This document shows positions 3,526 through 5,723 of a DNA stretch of 5,723 bases, one piece after another. The DNA is from Pseudomonadota bacterium (GTDB taxonomy: Bacteria; SAR324; NAC60-12): assembly GCA_014381795.1 (NCBI GenBank), contig JACNKY010000343.1, positions 1 to 5,723 of the forward strand, written 5' to 3'. The notes below the pieces were generated by a model. It did not search any database. It was given only the letters and a program-made list of their open reading frames with translations, and was not told the origin of the DNA. Positions within the stretch are counted from its first letter, which is position 1; every line of letters begins with the position of its first letter. A program made the translations under genes and the position numbers.

Positions 3526-5723
3526 ATGCGTAAAATTCTGACTCTATTTTTGACACTAAGTTTTTTAACAGGAATCTATACTTTAGCTTTAGGCGGAGGT
3601 CTGGACAATACTGATTCGCGTTATCCATCACGCCAGTATCGTCGATTTCTGCTACCGAATCAAATGAAAGTAATGCTTATTTCTGATCCTACTCTGCAGC
3701 GAGGCGCTGCCTCTCTGACTGTCGGAGTGGGTTCAATGAGCGATCCTGCGGAACGTTTCGGATTGGCACATTTTCTGGAACATATGCTTTTTCTGGGAAC
3801 TAAAAAATATCCGGAAGAAGGAAGCTATCAGAAATTTGTTTCAACCCATGATGGTTTCAGCAATGCCTATACTGCAGATGACCGTACAAATTATCACTTC
3901 GAAATTGATCCGGAATATCTTGAAGAAGCTTTGGACAGATTTTCGCAATTTTTTCTGGCACCTTTGTTTAATCCGGATTTAGTGGAACGTGAAAAGAAAG
4001 CCGTTGAAGCGGAACACTCAAAAAATATCCCAAATGATTCCCGCAGAATATTCCAGGTAAAACGTAAAGCATTTGAAGAAGGACATCCAGCCAGGCATTT
4101 TGCCACCGGAACGATGGAAACACTGGATGGTGTCAGCAGGAAAGAATTGCTCGGATTTTACCGGAAGCACTATTCAAGTAACCAAATGATGCTGGCTGTA
4201 GCAGGGCCTCAGGATCTGGACACTTTGCAAAACTTGGTCGCTGAGCGTTTTGCAACAGTGAAGAACCTTAATCTGCTGGAGAATCGTGTTTCCGCGAAAT
4301 ATATGAAACCTGATCCGCGGTTTCGCTTAATGCAAGTTAAAACCATCAAGGATACACGTTCATTAACCTTGATGTTTCCTTTATCACGCACATTACATTA
4401 TTACAAAAGTCAACCTTTGGGAATGTTGGGTTTTCTGCTCGGACATGAAGGTCAGGGCAGTCTGCTTTCACTGCTGAAACGTGAAAACCTCGCTACAGCT
4501 TTGTCTGCGGGAGGAGGGACTTCAAACAAATCATTTTCGAGTTTTGATGTAAATATTCAGCTCACACCTAAAGGTCTCAGAAATTATTCTAAAGTCATCC
4601 GCAATGTTTTCAAATATTTGCGTTTGCTGCGTAATACAGGTTTACCGCGTTATGTTTATGATGAAGTGAAACTGATGTCTGAAATAGACTACAGTTTTGC
4701 TGAAAAACCTGAAGGTACTTCGCTGGTCAATGTTTTTACAACGCTGATGATGTACTACCCGATGCGTACAGTAGAAGTTGCTCCGTACATTATCACTGAA
4801 TTCAAACCACGTATTTTTGACAGTCTGCTTTACAATTTGACTCCGCAGAATATGCTGGCGGTTTTGGCTGCACGTAATGTCAAAACAAGCGAAAAGGAAG
4901 AGTTCTATGGAGTTGAGTATTCGCTCAGCTACAGCCAGCCAAAATGGATGAATAAGTGGCGTAACTTAAAATTGAATTCTGCTTTGAAACTTCCGGAAGC
5001 AAATCCATTCCTGCCGGAAAGTTTGGAGGTACTGGCTTATAAAGGCAAACTTCAGCTTACTCATCAATCGTTTGCAGGGCTAAGGAGGGAAGGGTTGAGT
5101 GCCGGAGTGCTAAAACGTCTGGAAAGCGTACAAGGCGAATTGTGGGTGTCGTGGGACGAGTTACTGACTGCAATGAATATTCCGCCTCAGGCAGACTATG
5201 CAGAAGCATTAAGGGAACTGCTACGTAAACATGCATTGGGTAACCCACAGATTCTAAAGGATGATGAATTTGGAAAAATCTGGTTTCAGCAGGATTATCG
5301 ATTTGAGACACCTAAAGCACAGTTGATGTTCAGGATAAATTCAGCGGAAGTATATTCTTCACCGCGTAATGCAGTCTTGTCACAACTTTATACGGATGCC
5401 ATCCGAGAAGGCTTCAACGAATTTGGCTATCCTGTACGTCTCGCAGGTTTGGAATACGGTATCAATGCTGACAAGGAAGGTATAAACCTGACTTTCAGCG
5501 GATACTCCGACAGAATTCAGGAACTCGTAAAAACTGTTGCGGGTCGGTTGAAAAAAATAACAATTGATCAAAAAACCTTTAACACTCTCAAGGAAGTCCG
5601 GCTGCGTCGCTATCAAAATTTTCATTTCCAGCAACCCTATCAGCAGGCATTTTATTACCGCAGCTTGCTACTGGAAGGCAGAAAATTTTCTATTATGGAT
5701 TATGAAAAAGCAATTAAAAAAAT
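3526..5723 (+). CDS. Secreted M16 family zinc metalloprotease (pitrilysin/insulinase-like), partial at 3' end
   Basis: This is a periplasmic clan ME zinc endopeptidase that degrades small proteins and peptides in a closed chamber, like E. coli protease III (PtrA, about 960 residues). The window shows 732 codons in one unbroken frame and then ends, so the C-terminal part is missing. Residues 1-22 (MRK plus a hydrophobic stretch) form a Sec signal peptide, with possible cleavage after TLA (19-21); no lipobox cysteine. The inverted zinc motif HFLEH gives H82, E85 and H86, and the third ligand is E163 in REKKAVEAEH (155-164), with the conserved helper E156. The second M16 domain shows LLGHEGQGSLLSLLK (about 304-318) and LSAGGG. 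The third has EKPEGTSLVNVF, EEFYGVEYS and LPEANPFLP (489-497). The fourth begins near WFQQDYRF (586-593). Residues 504-573 look like an insertion relative to pitrilysin. AGAGAAA (3513-3519) is a weak ribosome site. Confidence 0.93.
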   Translation, partial: MRKILTLFLTLSFLTGIYTLALGGGLDNTDSRYPSRQYRRFLLPNQMKVMLISDPTLQRGAASLTVGVGSMSDPAERFGLAHFLEHMLFLGTKKYPEEGSYQKFVSTHDGFSNAYTADDRTNYHFEIDPEYLEEALDRFSQFFLAPLFNPDLVEREKKAVEAEHSKNIPNDSRRIFQVKRKAFEEGHPARHFATGTMETLDGVSRKELLGFYRKHYSSNQMMLAVAGPQDLDTLQNLVAERFATVKNLNLLENRVSAKYMKPDPRFRLMQVKTIKDTRSLTLMFPLSRTLHYYKSQPLGMLGFLLGHEGQGSLLSLLKRENLATALSAGGGTSNKSFSSFDVNIQLTPKGLRNYSKVIRNVFKYLRLLRNTGLPRYVYDEVKLMSEIDYSFAEKPEGTSLVNVFTTLMMYYPMRTVEVAPYIITEFKPRIFDSLLYNLTPQNMLAVLAARNVKTSEKEEFYGVEYSLSYSQPKWMNKWRNLKLNSALKLPEANPFLPESLEVLAYKGKLQLTHQSFAGLRREGLSAGVLKRLESVQGELWVSWDELLTAMNIPPQADYAEALRELLRKHALGNPQILKDDEFGKIWFQQDYRFETPKAQLMFRINSAEVYSSPRNAVLSQLYTDAIREGFNEFGYPVRLAGLEYGINADKEGINLTFSGYSDRIQELVKTVAGRLKKITIDQKTFNTLKEVRLRRYQNFHFQQPYQQAFYYRSLLLEGRKFSIMDYEKAIKK

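Noticed and set aside
5057..5634. Minus-strand frames of 84 codons opposite the M16 protease
   Set aside because: They lie inside an uninterrupted, family-conserved plus-strand gene and are shadows of it.

Overview
The window suggests a moderately AT-rich proteobacterium or a close relative. The sequence encodes a bacterial FtsZ core, a Bpt-type aminoacyl-tRNA-protein transferase, MoaC, a bacterial frataxin (CyaY) and a secreted pitrilysin-like M16 metalloprotease. CyaY, Bpt and pitrilysin together are typical of proteobacteria with a periplasm. I cannot place the organism more precisely by eye; a gammaproteobacterial, deltaproteobacterial or SAR324-like lineage would all fit.

Bases 1-434 hold no convincing gene. 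They contain two hairpins, a 21-codon possible small ORF, an 11-bp direct repeat and a good sigma70-type promoter (344-372) for the next gene. Bases 435-2684 carry three plus-strand genes that look like one transcription unit: ftsZ, then bpt after a 50-base gap with no visible terminator, then moaC overlapping the end of bpt by 8 bases. Their functions (cell division, N-degron tagging, molybdenum cofactor synthesis) are unrelated, so this is probably a housekeeping operon of convenience. cyaY (2708-3031) lies convergently on the minus strand, only 23 bases from moaC.

Bases 3032-3525 form a 494-base intergenic region between the divergent cyaY and M16 genes. It has a perfect TATAAT box for cyaY, several inverted repeats, and a short minus-strand stretch that reads like the end of a decayed or frameshifted gene. 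From 3526 to the window end runs a Sec-exported M16 metalloprotease, cut off by the window after 732 codons.

I see no clear new multi-gene system. The two strongest oddities are an FtsZ that stops exactly at the end of the GTPase/polymerisation core, with no C-terminal linker or FtsA/ZipA-binding peptide and no dcw-cluster partner in the window, and an apparent insertion of about 60 residues in the middle of the M16 protease.
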